A stretch of DNA of 64,000 nucleotides. Origin: Ardenticatenaceae bacterium (lineage in GTDB: Bacteria; Chloroflexota; Anaerolineae; Promineifilales; Promineifilaceae). Positions 53,330-62,842 of this stretch are shown here, piece after piece (the first letter of the stretch is position 1; each line of letters begins with the position of its first letter). The notes under the pieces were generated by a model. It did no database searches and had not been told where the DNA came from. It was given only the letters and a program-made list of their open reading frames with translations. The stretch spans positions 113,131-177,130 of the forward strand of contig JASJCR010000009.1 in the NCBI GenBank assembly GCA_030065875.1. The letters are read 5' to 3'. The position numbers were made by a program, and so were the translations under genes.

Positions 53330-55039
53330 ATGAAAAAGAGCCATAAACTGCTCATCTATGATGCGATCGGTAAGCGATACGGCCGCCAGCTTCTGGCGGG
53401 GTTTACCCTTGTATTTATATTAATTGTCATCGAACTGTGGTTCGGCTGGTTAGATTCGTGGCGGATGCTCATGATCGTCGCGGCTGCTTTACTGGCGATT
53501 GGCTGGCTCTACTTCATGTTTTGGGTACGCAATTCGGCCGTCCATTTTGAGAAGAAAGGGCTGCGCATCCAGGGGCCATTTGCTTCGATCGTGTTTCCAT
53601 ATGAGCAGATTTTGGTGGTCGTTCCGGCTCGCGTCTCCGATCATTTTTCTCCCGAAAATTACAGCGGAAGTTCGCTTGATGAGCTTCATAAATTTTATAA
53701 TGAAACGGCGGTTTATCTCGGTATTTCGCAGGATGCGATGCCGGTGGCCGGTACCCGACGCTGGTTTTCCACCCTCCTCTTCTCCACACAAAAAAACGGC
53801 CTGATTTTACTCCTTGATGATTGGGTGGCCTTTGCCCGAAATCTCGAAAAAATTCGCAAGAAGATTGGGCGGCCGGTTAAAAAGCAGAAGCCAACCAGCC
53901 TGTTTGATTTGATTACGCCGGGGCAGGTCCTTGGCCAACCGGGAAATCCGCTAATCCTTGTGGCTGATGAGAACAAGGGTCGGATCAAAACCTATGAGCG
54001 TCTTTTAGTAGACCGGTATCAAATCATATTTGCCAGTGATGGGACGGAAGCGCTGCAGCTGGCTCGCGAATTTCGGCCGGATATGATTGTTCTCGACCAA
54101 TATTTAGACCGCCTTGACGGCCTGCAGCTGACAGTTTCCCTGCGGCGAACCAGTCAATTTTCCTCAATCCCGATCCTTTTAATGGCCGACAAACCGACTC
54201 CTAAGGCGTTTGAGGCCGGGGTGAATGACGTGATTGTGCGGCCGCTGCACGAAGAAGATTTTTTGGCTCGTTTGGCGCAGCAAATAAACATCCAGGAAAA
54301 AATGAAGTCATTGGCGAACACGGCCGATCGCCTGGAAAATAAAACGCTCAATCAAATGGCTGAATTGATCAAACGGGGTGAGCTAATCAACTTTTTACCC
54401 GAGCAGGTTGCTCGCAATATCTTGTCCGGCCAGTTAAGCGATCCAAAATCGATGCTGCAGCGTCGCAAGATAACCGTTCTCTTTGTTGACCTGGTGGGGT
54501 TTACCGAGCTGACCGGCCGCTTAAACCCCAGCATGCTGTCTGATCTGGTCAATGAATTTTTACGAGAAATGACGGCCGTTGTTCTGGCCAACCACGGCAC
54601 GGTTGATAAATTTATCGGTGATGAGGTGATGGTTCTTTTTGGCGCGCCAGAGGACCAGGACGAAGCAGTACAAGCAGCCCATGCGGCCCAGACGGCGGTG
54701 GAAATGTTGTACGCCGTTCAGCAAATGTCCCTGCGCTGGAAACCCCAAATTCCGGTGAAACTCAACGTGCGAATCGGGTTTAACACCGGATACGGCACGG
54801 CCGGGATCTTTGGCAACGAACTGCTCAAGAGCTACACAGTTGTGGGATCGGTGGTCAACATCGCTGCTCGGCTGCGGGCCGCGGCGGCCCCAGGTCAAAT
54901 CGTGTGCAGTGGTGAAAGTTATGCCCTAATCGAAGATCGCTTTCAGGCTGAATCGCTGGGCGGGCTGGAGCTCAAGGGGATTTCCCAACCGATAAACGCC
55001 TACGCGCTGGCCACGCATATTTTTCAAGAAACCGTTTAG
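53330..55039 (+). CDS. Membrane receiver-adenylate/guanylate cyclase
   Basis: A 569-residue protein. Two N-terminal membrane helices (about 18-62) precede a cytoplasmic PH-like or unknown region to about 195, then a receiver domain (about 207-325: acidic pair in LVADEN, phosphoacceptor Asp256 in MIVLDQY), a helix, and a class III nucleotide cyclase domain. Cyclase residues are complete: metal Asp387 (FVDLVGFT) and Asp431 (GDEV), Lys427, Thr503 (SYTVVG), Asn510 and Arg514 (VVNIAARL), so it should make cAMP or cGMP. In the receiver the switch Thr/Ser is Ala (ILLMADKP) and the conserved Lys is Arg (IVRPL), so phosphorylation control may be altered. Start ATG at 53330 preferred over TTG 53297. 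Confidence 0.88.
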   Translation: MKKSHKLLIYDAIGKRYGRQLLAGFTLVFILIVIELWFGWLDSWRMLMIVAAALLAIGWLYFMFWVRNSAVHFEKKGLRIQGPFASIVFPYEQILVVVPARVSDHFSPENYSGSSLDELHKFYNETAVYLGISQDAMPVAGTRRWFSTLLFSTQKNGLILLLDDWVAFARNLEKIRKKIGRPVKKQKPTSLFDLITPGQVLGQPGNPLILVADENKGRIKTYERLLVDRYQIIFASDGTEALQLAREFRPDMIVLDQYLDRLDGLQLTVSLRRTSQFSSIPILLMADKPTPKAFEAGVNDVIVRPLHEEDFLARLAQQINIQEKMKSLANTADRLENKTLNQMAELIKRGELINFLPEQVARNILSGQLSDPKSMLQRRKITVLFVDLVGFTELTGRLNPSMLSDLVNEFLREMTAVVLANHGTVDKFIGDEVMVLFGAPEDQDEAVQAAHAAQTAVEMLYAVQQMSLRWKPQIPVKLNVRIGFNTGYGTAGIFGNELLKSYTVVGSVVNIAARLRAAAAPGQIVCSGESYALIEDRFQAESLGGLELKGISQPINAYALATHIFQETV

Positions 55040-56949
55040 GGTCCGGCCAGCACCACATTGCCAACCGCCTCAACCTGAACCTCCAGCGTCGAGCCGCTCG
55101 ACGTCAGGCTAAAGGTCTGCGATCGCTGCCCCTGCGGGCGTAAATCGTCACTAAAGGTGGTGATGAGATCGTGAAAGGCGACATCTTCGTCGCGTAATTC
55201 AAGATTAACCGGATTCAGGCGGCTGTAGGGCAAGGTGGTCAACCGGTCGTTCCAGGTTGGGGTGGTGGTGTTATGCTGGGTGGTTGTATGGGAAGTAAAT
55301 AATCCGGGCAGCTTGACATACGGATCGGGGGTTTCATTCCAGTGTGATGGCGTGGTGCCGCTGACGATCGTAATGTGAAAATTGCCGTGAACCCCCCTGC
55401 GGGCAAATGAAATCAGATCGCTGCTGAATTGGAAATTAGCTAAATCGGGCAGGGAAATGCTGCCGGCCCGGGGAACCTGCCACTCCCAATTTTCTTCGGG
55501 AATTTTATCTTCCAGCGCCAGGCCGCGACTGGCACCCTGAATGTGGACATCACTTTCCCTATCCACTTCAGCCTGTGAGTGACCAAAATGCCCCCCCTCC
55601 AAGAAGCTCAGCGCATTGGCCATTAACCAAGCTTCATAAGCCGGGCTGCTCGTTACCCTTGAATCACGCAGCCCCTGAATGGTTCTGCGGACCAAATCAC
55701 CGGTAAATTGGGTGTTTGGGTCTTGTTGGGCGGGATCATCCGGCTGCAAACCGCCGCTGGCCTGATAGTAAGATGTGGCTGCCAGGGCATAATAATGATA
55801 CCAGTCTCCCTCGTCCCGGTTGTCGAACTCGTCAATAGAGAGCATCGCATAAAATACCGATTCTTCACCTCGGGAACTGTATGGATGGGCATCCCGGTGG
55901 AAAGCGGTCGAGTCAAAGGTGTGGGCCATGCCATCAAGGGTATAAACCAGAGGATCAGGCTCACGTGAGACGTTGTCCCAGTTGATGGGCGATTGGCCAC
56001 GAGAGAGGGCTTTGGTGACGTTGTGGCAAATGATTAAGGCGGTTCCGCGGTCACTTTCATGGCCAAGGACCAGCGCTTCAAATTCATTGGCGGTTAAAGG
56101 GGCTTCGGCCCTCTGAACCAGGCCGATCAAATCCCGAATGACGGTTCGCTGGGTGGCCATCAACCCCGGTTCACGCAAAAATTTATCGAGGATGGACGAA
56201 GGTAGGAGATCTTCCGGCTGGCTAAAAAAGGTAGACAGCTCGGCCGGCTGCACGTTTTGGATCGCTCGCTGAATGGTATTTGCCGGCGTTCGACTCACAA
56301 CCGGTGTTTGCCCATGAGGCATCTCACCCGTTTGCTGGATGACGTGGGTCAATTCGTGCGCCAGCAGGTGCTGTCCCCCAAAACTGTTTGTGCGATATTG
56401 ATTTGGGGCAAACACGATGTGACGGCCGAAGGTAAACGCCCGGGCGTGGATCGATTGCGCGGCTTCGGCCGCCTGTTGATCGGTGTGGATGCGCACGTGG
56501 CTAAAATCATGCCCCAGCCGAGATTCAAAAAATGAGCGCGTATTTTCGGAGAGCGGCTGACCGCTGCCGTTAATTCCCATAGAGTTGATTGAAGGTTGCC
56601 GAGCAGGTGTGGCGCGAGGTGATTCTAATTTAAGCTGAATATTTTCCTCATCCTCTTCAACCTGTCGCTGACCAACCGGTTGACTCATCACCTGATCGGC
56701 CACATGCTCCGCCTCACGCTCAAATTTGTCCTGTGGCGCACTGATTTTTAATGATGGCTGCACGGCAAAGCGGCCAAAATGGTGTTTCACTCCCCGGCCC
56801 AAATCGGTTGGTAGACCGGTTTTTTGGGGACGGTCCTGAAAAACAGATCTCTCGCCCGACCCTCTGCTCCGCAGCGATTGTTCTGATCGTGGGTGATTGG
56901 CGGGTTTAGATTTTGAAGCAGCCTGTGGCGCTTTAATTAAAATCGGCAT
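55036..56949 (-). CDS. DUF4157 protein with C-terminal C2-like domain
   Basis: A 637-residue protein. Residues 1-120 are disordered and basic/Gln-rich. The DUF4157 region (about 133-207) ends in the zinc-peptidase-like motif HLLAHELTHVIQQ (HELTH at 198-202) and includes FFESRLGHDFSHVRIHTD. A middle segment of about 300 residues is unassigned (RGTALIICHNVTKAL, YHYYALAATSYYQASGG). The last 115 residues look like a C2 domain: DPYVKLPGLF, a TPTWND turn and RDEDVAFHD, with three Asp placed as calcium ligands. DUF4157 is an established marker of toxins loaded by extracellular contractile injection systems; none of those genes is here. ATG at 56949 with GGAAG upstream chosen over a longer reading. 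Confidence 0.8.
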   Translation of the reverse strand: MPILIKAPQAASKSKPANHPRSEQSLRSRGSGERSVFQDRPQKTGLPTDLGRGVKHHFGRFAVQPSLKISAPQDKFEREAEHVADQVMSQPVGQRQVEEDEENIQLKLESPRATPARQPSINSMGINGSGQPLSENTRSFFESRLGHDFSHVRIHTDQQAAEAAQSIHARAFTFGRHIVFAPNQYRTNSFGGQHLLAHELTHVIQQTGEMPHGQTPVVSRTPANTIQRAIQNVQPAELSTFFSQPEDLLPSSILDKFLREPGLMATQRTVIRDLIGLVQRAEAPLTANEFEALVLGHESDRGTALIICHNVTKALSRGQSPINWDNVSREPDPLVYTLDGMAHTFDSTAFHRDAHPYSSRGEESVFYAMLSIDEFDNRDEGDWYHYYALAATSYYQASGGLQPDDPAQQDPNTQFTGDLVRRTIQGLRDSRVTSSPAYEAWLMANALSFLEGGHFGHSQAEVDRESDVHIQGASRGLALEDKIPEENWEWQVPRAGSISLPDLANFQFSSDLISFARRGVHGNFHITIVSGTTPSHWNETPDPYVKLPGLFTSHTTTQHNTTTPTWNDRLTTLPYSRLNPVNLELRDEDVAFHDLITTFSDDLRPQGQRSQTFSLTSSGSTLEVQVEAVGNVVLAGP

Positions 56950-57175
56950 GACATATCTTCCAGATTGGCCCGGTGATGCGGATCTGTCGTTCAGTATACA
57001 AGAAACCGCTCTATTTTCGGAAGGGGAAATTGCAGCGGCCGCCCAACGATTTTGGCGAACCGGTCCAGACCCAAAAAGCGCAAGCTCAATCAAGCGTTAT
57101 CTCCAATAATTCGGTATGCTACGCTGTGGCTTGACAACGCCATCCATTACATATCTACAATTTTAGGAGGCTCTA

Positions 57176-57547
57176 ATGGAATTAGGGGCATTTTCAATCA
57201 GTTTGGCCGTAAAAGATCTTGAAGCTTCAAAAAACTTTTATGAGAAATTTGGGTTCCAGGTTTTTGGGGGAGACGCGTCGCAAAATTGGCTGATGTTGAG
57301 AAATGGCGATCACGTCATCGGTCTGTTTCAAGGGATGTTTGAACAAAATATTTTGACGTTTAACCCCGGTTGGGATCAATACGCCCAGCAGCTTGATGGT
57401 TTTACCGACGTGCGGGATCTACAGCGGGAGCTTAGAGCAAAAGGGATTACATTTGCTAACGAAGCGGATGAGAACACCACCGGCCCGGCCAGTTTTGTGG
57501 TTGTCGATCCGGATGGCAATCCGGTTTTAGTGGATCAACACGTCTAA
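57176..57547 (+). CDS. VOC/glyoxalase-like protein
   Basis: A 123-residue vicinal-oxygen-chelate fold protein, the group containing glyoxalase I and bleomycin-resistance proteins. It has the standard two beta-alpha-beta-beta-beta units: [21 protein letters not shown] (about 7-27) and the closing [15 protein letters not shown]. The VOC metal pattern is only partly present, so the activity is unknown. A perfect AGGAGG ribosome site precedes the ATG. The AraC-GyrI gene follows 79 bp later, across a hairpin that may terminate part of the transcripts. Confidence 0.9.
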   Translation: MELGAFSISLAVKDLEASKNFYEKFGFQVFGGDASQNWLMLRNGDHVIGLFQGMFEQNILTFNPGWDQYAQQLDGFTDVRDLQRELRAKGITFANEADENTTGPASFVVVDPDGNPVLVDQHV

Positions 57548-57571
57548 ACGTGAACGGCCGCCCGAGGGTAG

Positions 57572-57604
57572 AAGTTCAACTTTTTCCAAAAAGTTGAACT
57601 TTTT
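57572..57604 (+). terminator. AAGTTCAACTT hairpin, copy 2, terminator-like
   Basis: A 14-bp stem (AAGTTCAACTTTTT and AAAAAGTTGAACTT) followed by TTTTC. It lies between the VOC and AraC genes and shares its core with the hairpin at 28837-28873. With its T run it could work as a weak intrinsic terminator. Confidence 0.6.
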
Positions 57605-57626
57605 CGGTCTCTGGTAAAATGGGGGA

Positions 57627-58553
57627 ATGGCCGTTCGGGTAAACGACACCCAACAAAATATCTACATTCAGCGCGTTAACGGCGTGCTCGATTACATCAC
57701 GACCCATCCCGTTGATGAACTGTCGCTCAAGACACTGGCTGGGGTGGCGGGTTTTTCGGAGTTTCACTTTCACCGAATTTTTAAGGCGGTGGTGGGAGAA
57801 ACGCTCAATCAATTTGTGTGGCGCGTGCGGATAGAGCGGGGAGCAAACCTGCTGCGGGCCAACCCCGACATGCAAATTTCCGACGCGGCGGCCGCCTGCG
57901 GGTTCACCTCCCTGGCCGGGTTTTCACGTGCTTTTAAGACCCGCTTTGGCCGATCACCGGCTCGTTGGGATCGTCAAACCCGGCTGCAAAACGAACCGGC
58001 CGCAGAGACGCCGCCGGTCTACCAGGTCACAGAACTGCAAAGCTGCAGCCAGGAATTCGCCGTTACTTTTAGAGAAATGCCCGCTCAACGGCTGGCCTAC
58101 ATTCGCGTCCATGATGCGTACAGCGATGCCAACCGGATTGAGGATGCTTACTGTCGCCTGCTGGATTGGTTCACTGCCCGCGGCGGTAATTTAAAGGACA
58201 CCACCCTGTTTGGCATGTCGCAGGACGACCCCGATATTACCCCGGTAGAGCTGTGCCGGTTTGACTGGTGTTTGCGCGTGCCGGATTTCTGGCAGGGAGA
58301 TGAGGCGGTCACGATTCGTGATTTCCCGGCCTGCCTGCTGGCCACCATCGAGATGGATGGTCATGATATCCAGATGGAAGATCGCATCTGGAAATATTTT
58401 TGGCGAGCCTGGCTGCCTCACAGCCAATACCAGCCGCGCAACCTGCCGGCCATGGAGATTTATCGTCGGTTTCCACACGAAGTAGCCGATCAAACTGGGG
58501 GCTGGTGGGATAAATTTTATATGGATTGTGCCGTGCCGGTTGAGCGACTGTAG
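57627..58553 (+). CDS. AraC-family regulator with GyrI-like ligand domain
   Basis: A 308-residue regulator. The N-terminal 115 residues hold two helix-turn-helix motifs (LSLKTLAGVAGFSEFHFHRIFK, 21-43 region, and ISDAAAACGFTSLAGFSRAFK). The C-terminal half is a GyrI-like effector-binding domain (FREMPAQRLAYIRVHDAYSD... to VAVPVERL-like end CAVPVERL), as in Rob or multidrug-sensing regulators. It probably responds to a small hydrophobic compound. The target is unknown; the VOC gene next to it is a candidate. The stop is followed by a repeat-filled gap. Confidence 0.9.
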   Translation: MAVRVNDTQQNIYIQRVNGVLDYITTHPVDELSLKTLAGVAGFSEFHFHRIFKAVVGETLNQFVWRVRIERGANLLRANPDMQISDAAAACGFTSLAGFSRAFKTRFGRSPARWDRQTRLQNEPAAETPPVYQVTELQSCSQEFAVTFREMPAQRLAYIRVHDAYSDANRIEDAYCRLLDWFTARGGNLKDTTLFGMSQDDPDITPVELCRFDWCLRVPDFWQGDEAVTIRDFPACLLATIEMDGHDIQMEDRIWKYFWRAWLPHSQYQPRNLPAMEIYRRFPHEVADQTGGWWDKFYMDCAVPVERL

Positions 58554-58915
58554 ATATCCCCGGCCGTAGAGAAATTCGAGTCGGGTCAGATCCTATGTAT
58601 GCCCCAATTGTGATATTATCCTGTTTAAGCAGTTAACAAATAAATGTCTAAGTGATCCGTTTCCTAAATAATTATATTAAAGAAGCCACAGATTATCACA
58701 GATTAACACCGATTTCTCTCTAACTCCATCGGAGCTCTGTGAAAATCAGTGTCTAATTTGTTTAAGAACTTGAGAAATGAACCACGAAGAGGATTTGTAC
58801 GCAAATTTTCGCAGAACCTGTTCTGAGCGCAGTCGAAGGATTACAGAGAGAAATCTGTGACAATCCGTGTTAATCCGCGGCTCTTTTTAACAATTCTTCT
58901 TGTAAATCACTAAAT
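58554..58915. other. Intergenic region with degenerate repeats
   Basis: A 362-bp gap. Degenerate tracts: GCCACAGATTATCACAGATT, then 'gtgaaaatcagtgtct' (58682-58760), and a second run from 58795 with CCTGTTCTGAGCGCAGTCG (58817-58835) and 'cgtgttaatccgcggct'. They are relatives of the tracts at 22517 and 31305. No gene or promoter could be named. Confidence 0.55.
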
Positions 58916-61153
58916 ATGAACGAAAATCTCTTCCAGCACGGCCGAAAAAAACAAATTGAAAAAGAATCCCCGCTGGCCAATCGCATGCGGCCGCGCACCC
59001 TGGAAGAGTATGTCGGGCAGGAGCACATTATCGGCCCCGGCCGGCTGCTTCGGCGAGCCATTGAGGCGGATCAGCTTTCTTCGCTCATTTTTTACGGCCC
59101 GCCAGGAACCGGTAAAACCACGCTGGCCATGGTAATCGCCAACCGCACCCAAAGCTATTTCATCACCATTAATGCGGTTCTGGCTGGGGTCAAAGAGATC
59201 CGCCAGGCGATTGCCGATGCGGAAGAGCGGCGCGATTTTTACGGCCAGCGCACCACTTTGTTTGTCGACGAAGTTCATCGCTGGAATAAAGCCCAGCAGG
59301 ATGCGCTTTTGCCTCATGTCGAGAAAGGCACAATTTTGCTGATAGGAGCCACTACGGCCAATCCTTACTTTGAAGTCCAAAAAGCGCTGGTCAGCCGCAG
59401 CCGAATATTTCAGCTTAAACCATTAACCGAGGACGACCTCAAAAAAGTAGTGCATCAAACCATTCACGATCCTGACCGCGGATATGGCAAGCTCACGATT
59501 GACCTTCATGGAGAGGCGTTAAATCATCTGGTCAATGTGGCCAATGGGGACGCGCGCAGCGTTTTAAACGCCCTGGAGCTGGCCGTAGAAACCACCCCTC
59601 CCAATGATCAAGGGACCATCGTGATTGATCTGGCGGTTGCGGAAGAATCAATCCAGCGGCGCGCGGTTCTTTATGACAAAGATGGGGATACCCATTACGA
59701 TACGATTTCCGCGTTTATTAAATCACTGCGCGGCTCTGATCCCGATGCTGCCCTGTACTGGCTGGCCAAAATGGTGTATGCCGGTGAAGACGCAAAATTT
59801 ATATTCCGGCGGATGGGAATTTTTGCCGGCGAAGATATCGGCATGGCTGATCCCCAGGCCGCTCAGGTGGTGCAGAGCTGCTGGTCTCTCTTTGAGCGGA
59901 TCGGCATGCCGGAAGGGCAGTTTCCGCTGGCTAGCGCGGCGATTTATCTGGCCACCGCCCCCAAATCGAACTCGGTTTTTGCTTTTTTTGATGCCTTAGA
60001 AACGGTAAAAAAAGAGGCGGAAAGTGATGTGCCCAATCATTTGAAAGATGCCAATCGGGACAAAGAGGGGTTTGGGCATGGAAAAGGGTATCTTTATCCT
60101 CACTCCTATCGCAACCATTGGGTGGCCCAGCAATATTTACCAACGGCCCTGCAGGGGCGTCTCTTTTATCAACCTGGCGATCAGGGGTATGAGCGATCAA
60201 TTCGCGATGAGGTAGCCCGCAAACGTGAGGCGCAGCTGGTGGCGATGTTGGAGCAGGCCAACGCGGCCGTGCAGCCCGGAGAGGTGTTTAGCACCAGCCC
60301 GGTTAATCGGCGCAAAGATGCGTGGCTGGCCCGGGCGGCCGCCAGTCAAAGCGCCCGCCTGGCGGAAACGAGGGCCAAACTGTTTGAGCTGGCTCGGATT
60401 CAGCGCCATTTTCTGGTACTGGACGCGTTTGCCGGGAGCGGTCTGCTGACGTGGGAGGCGGTGCGCCAAACGCCTGAAGGCGGGGTGTGGGCGGTGGTTG
60501 ATCAAGCTGAAGCGGCCGAAATGCTCCAGCAGCAGGCCGAGCAGCTGCCGGCCATCGACCGGCCGCAGATTGTATCGGGGGTGGATGAGATCCCATCAGA
60601 AATTAAATTTGATCGCATTTTGATTCGCAATCGCTTTACGCGATATGATGCGGCGTGGGAGTCGTGGCTGGCAGAATGCCAGGAGAAGCTGGCCGCCGAT
60701 GGAGAGCTGGTCGTTGCTCAGGTTGTGCCTCGTCAGGGACAGAGGCTTTCCCATTTTGTGCCGGACGATCGGTGGCAGGACGAAAATTTGGAGGCGGTCC
60801 AGGAAGTGGAGCAGGCGATTTTTACCGCGGCCGATGATCCGCTGGTTTCCTGGGATGTTGAGGATTTGGTGCAGGCTGCGCTGTCTGCGGGGTTGGCGGT
60901 CAAGGAAAAAACCATCACCATTACCCTGGAGCGCCGCCAGATCACTTTGGAGCAGTTTGAAAGCTGGTTCAAAGTTGGACGAGATGATCGGCCGAGCTAT
61001 GCGGATCATTTATCAAACCACGGCTTTTCTGCTGAAGATGTCCAGCAGATCAAGCGCTTATATCGCACCCACATACTCGATCAGCCGGTTGAATGGCAAA
61101 CGGCCTCTCTCTTTTTGCTTTTGAGTATGCCCGATCCAGCGGTGGAAAAGTAA
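58916..61153 (+). CDS. rarA: RarA ATPase fused to a methyltransferase-like domain
   Basis: A 745-residue protein. Residues 1-440 are RarA/MgsA, the AAA+ factor acting at stalled forks: Walker A GPPGTGKTT (61-69), Walker B LFVDEVHRWNKAQQDALLPH, and the C-terminal tetramerisation part (KMVYAGEDAKFIFRRMGIFAGEDIGMADP). From about residue 495 begins a Rossmann-type segment, VLDAFAGSGLLTWEAV (motif I of SAM methyltransferases, Asp502), continuing to the end. Motifs beyond I are weak, so it may be inactive or bind another ligand. The same RarA/unknown-domain fusion is annotated in cyanobacteria (I recall PRK13341), so it is shared across phyla. Typical RarA alone is about 440 aa. Confidence 0.9.
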   Translation: MNENLFQHGRKKQIEKESPLANRMRPRTLEEYVGQEHIIGPGRLLRRAIEADQLSSLIFYGPPGTGKTTLAMVIANRTQSYFITINAVLAGVKEIRQAIADAEERRDFYGQRTTLFVDEVHRWNKAQQDALLPHVEKGTILLIGATTANPYFEVQKALVSRSRIFQLKPLTEDDLKKVVHQTIHDPDRGYGKLTIDLHGEALNHLVNVANGDARSVLNALELAVETTPPNDQGTIVIDLAVAEESIQRRAVLYDKDGDTHYDTISAFIKSLRGSDPDAALYWLAKMVYAGEDAKFIFRRMGIFAGEDIGMADPQAAQVVQSCWSLFERIGMPEGQFPLASAAIYLATAPKSNSVFAFFDALETVKKEAESDVPNHLKDANRDKEGFGHGKGYLYPHSYRNHWVAQQYLPTALQGRLFYQPGDQGYERSIRDEVARKREAQLVAMLEQANAAVQPGEVFSTSPVNRRKDAWLARAAASQSARLAETRAKLFELARIQRHFLVLDAFAGSGLLTWEAVRQTPEGGVWAVVDQAEAAEMLQQQAEQLPAIDRPQIVSGVDEIPSEIKFDRILIRNRFTRYDAAWESWLAECQEKLAADGELVVAQVVPRQGQRLSHFVPDDRWQDENLEAVQEVEQAIFTAADDPLVSWDVEDLVQAALSAGLAVKEKTITITLERRQITLEQFESWFKVGRDDRPSYADHLSNHGFSAEDVQQIKRLYRTHILDQPVEWQTASLFLLLSMPDPAVEK

Positions 61154-61545
61154 ATAGGTGGGAGAGGGGAATTGTGGTTTACAGAAAATCTACAAAATCT
61201 ATGTAAAATATAGATTACGCTGATAATCCAGCGATTGGGAGTCGTCTTTCCACTGAGCTATGGGAGATTTTATAGAGGGGTTGATCGTGATGACTTTGCG
61301 GGTTTGTCTACGCAAATGGTATTGAGTCTCGTTGATAGATGAGTTCTCATCGACGCAGACCAATTGAGTGGGTTGGTGCCAAAATGACGTATAGCATCTG
61401 CTGCCAAATCCCAGTGGTGGAAAGGTACTGTAGGGGCAAAAAATTTGTGAATCTAGCGTAAAAGTCACGCCTTAGGCATCTGAAGTCAGTCTATAATCAA
61501 AAATCAAAGAAACGTTCTCAATTTTTATTCGGAGTAGTAGTAACT
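61154..61545. other. Intergenic region with possible decayed sequence
   Basis: A 392-bp gap. No good gene. On the minus strand an 89-residue frame (61199-61468) contains LVCVDEN, faintly transposase-like, and on the same strand near 61222-61268 is a tRNA-like string (TAGCTCAGTGG, then CGACTCCCAATCG). Neither is convincing. Ribosome-site-like CGGAG lies 12 bases before the GTG at 61546. Confidence 0.4.
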
Positions 61546-62778
61546 GTGAACCAAGAAAAACCAGATTTCAAAAAAGAAGCAGAGCGTCTTTTCGACCGTA
61601 TGGTTGATACTCGGCGTGATTTTCATAAGTATCCTGAAATTGGATTTGAAGAGATACGAACCTCAAAGACGGTGGCTAATCGCCTGCGAGAATTAGGTCT
61701 TGAAGTTCAAACCGGGATTGGTCAAACTGGTGTCGTGGGCCTGCTTCACGGTGATCACGAAGGCCCTGTGGTTTTACTGCGCTTCGATATGGATGCCCTA
61801 CCGATTCCGGAGGGCAACGTTGTCGACTATATTTCCCGAAATCCAGGCGTCATGCACGCCTGTGGCCACGATGGTCATATGGCCATGGGATTGGCCCTGG
61901 CCGAAATTATGGCGGAGCGCCAGCATCAGATTCACGGGACGATAAAGTTTGTATTTCAGCCGGCCGAGGAGGGGTTAGGCGGGGCATTTGCCATGATTGC
62001 CGACGGGGTTTTAGAGAACCCCCGGCCGGATGTGGCGTTTGCCATGCATCTGTGGACCCCTCTGGATTATGGCACGGTGCAGGTTACTCAGGGTCCTTCG
62101 ATGTCCGCTTCAAGCATTTTTACCCTGACGATTACCGGGAAAGGGGGGCATGGGGCCGCCCCACATCAGGCGGTGGACCCGATTCTGGCGGCCGCTCACA
62201 TCGTCACCGCCCTGCAAAGCATTGTCAGTCGCAACGTCGATCCGCAGGAAAGCGTGGTCATCAGCGTGGGGCAGATGGATGCCGGTACGACTTACAACGT
62301 GATTCCGGAAAAAGTGATTATCAAAGGCACCGTTCGCAGCTACAGCAATGACGTACACCGCCTACTTTACCGTCGAATTTTAGAGATGGCTCAAAATTTA
62401 TCGACCGCTTTTCACTGCACGGCCGCTTTGGAAACGGTGGCCATTGTGGCGGCCGTGGTCAACGATCCCGATGCGGCCGATGCGGTGCAGCTGGCCGCTG
62501 AAAGCGTGGTGGGCCGAGAGAATGTGATCAACAAGCGGGAAATGGCCTCAGAAGATATGGGTTACATGTTGGAGGAAATTCCTGGCTGTTACTTCTTTAT
62601 CGGGGCGGGCAATGAACGCCGAGGGTACAACTATCCCCATCATCACCCCAATTTTGATTTTGATGAACGGGCGATGATCATTGGTGTTTCTACGATGGCT
62701 CAGGCGGTTGCCAATTATCTGTTTAAGAACGAGACTTCAGAAAGCGATCTCGAAGTGTTGAGTTTTAGCAGCGATTAA
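61546..62778 (+). CDS. M20-family amidohydrolase/carboxypeptidase
   Basis: A 410-residue metallo-amidohydrolase of the M20D group (IAA-amino acid hydrolase, hippurate hydrolase, CPS-type), removing an acyl group from an amino acid. Metal-site motifs: MHACGHDGHMAMGLALAE (Cys and His ligands, about 104-121), QPAEEGLGGAFAM (catalytic Glu), MHLWTP, and the late ligand region near HHPNFDFDERAM. The dimerisation domain begins at SASSIFTLTITGKGGHGAAPH. Starts at GTG. The exact amide substrate is unknown. Convergent with the dehydrogenase, separated by a perfect palindrome. Confidence 0.93.
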   Translation: MNQEKPDFKKEAERLFDRMVDTRRDFHKYPEIGFEEIRTSKTVANRLRELGLEVQTGIGQTGVVGLLHGDHEGPVVLLRFDMDALPIPEGNVVDYISRNPGVMHACGHDGHMAMGLALAEIMAERQHQIHGTIKFVFQPAEEGLGGAFAMIADGVLENPRPDVAFAMHLWTPLDYGTVQVTQGPSMSASSIFTLTITGKGGHGAAPHQAVDPILAAAHIVTALQSIVSRNVDPQESVVISVGQMDAGTTYNVIPEKVIIKGTVRSYSNDVHRLLYRRILEMAQNLSTAFHCTAALETVAIVAAVVNDPDAADAVQLAAESVVGRENVINKREMASEDMGYMLEEIPGCYFFIGAGNERRGYNYPHHHPNFDFDERAMIIGVSTMAQAVANYLFKNETSESDLEVLSFSSD

Positions 62779-62842
62779 TTAAGCAACCAACTGCAGAATT
62801 TAAATAAGGCGCATCGGTGTTTTTACGCCATGTCGCCAATTT

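Noticed and set aside
55036..57093. Complete contractile injection system around the DUF4157 gene
   Set aside because: No sheath, tube, baseplate or AAA+ loader gene is in the window; only the possible cargo is present.
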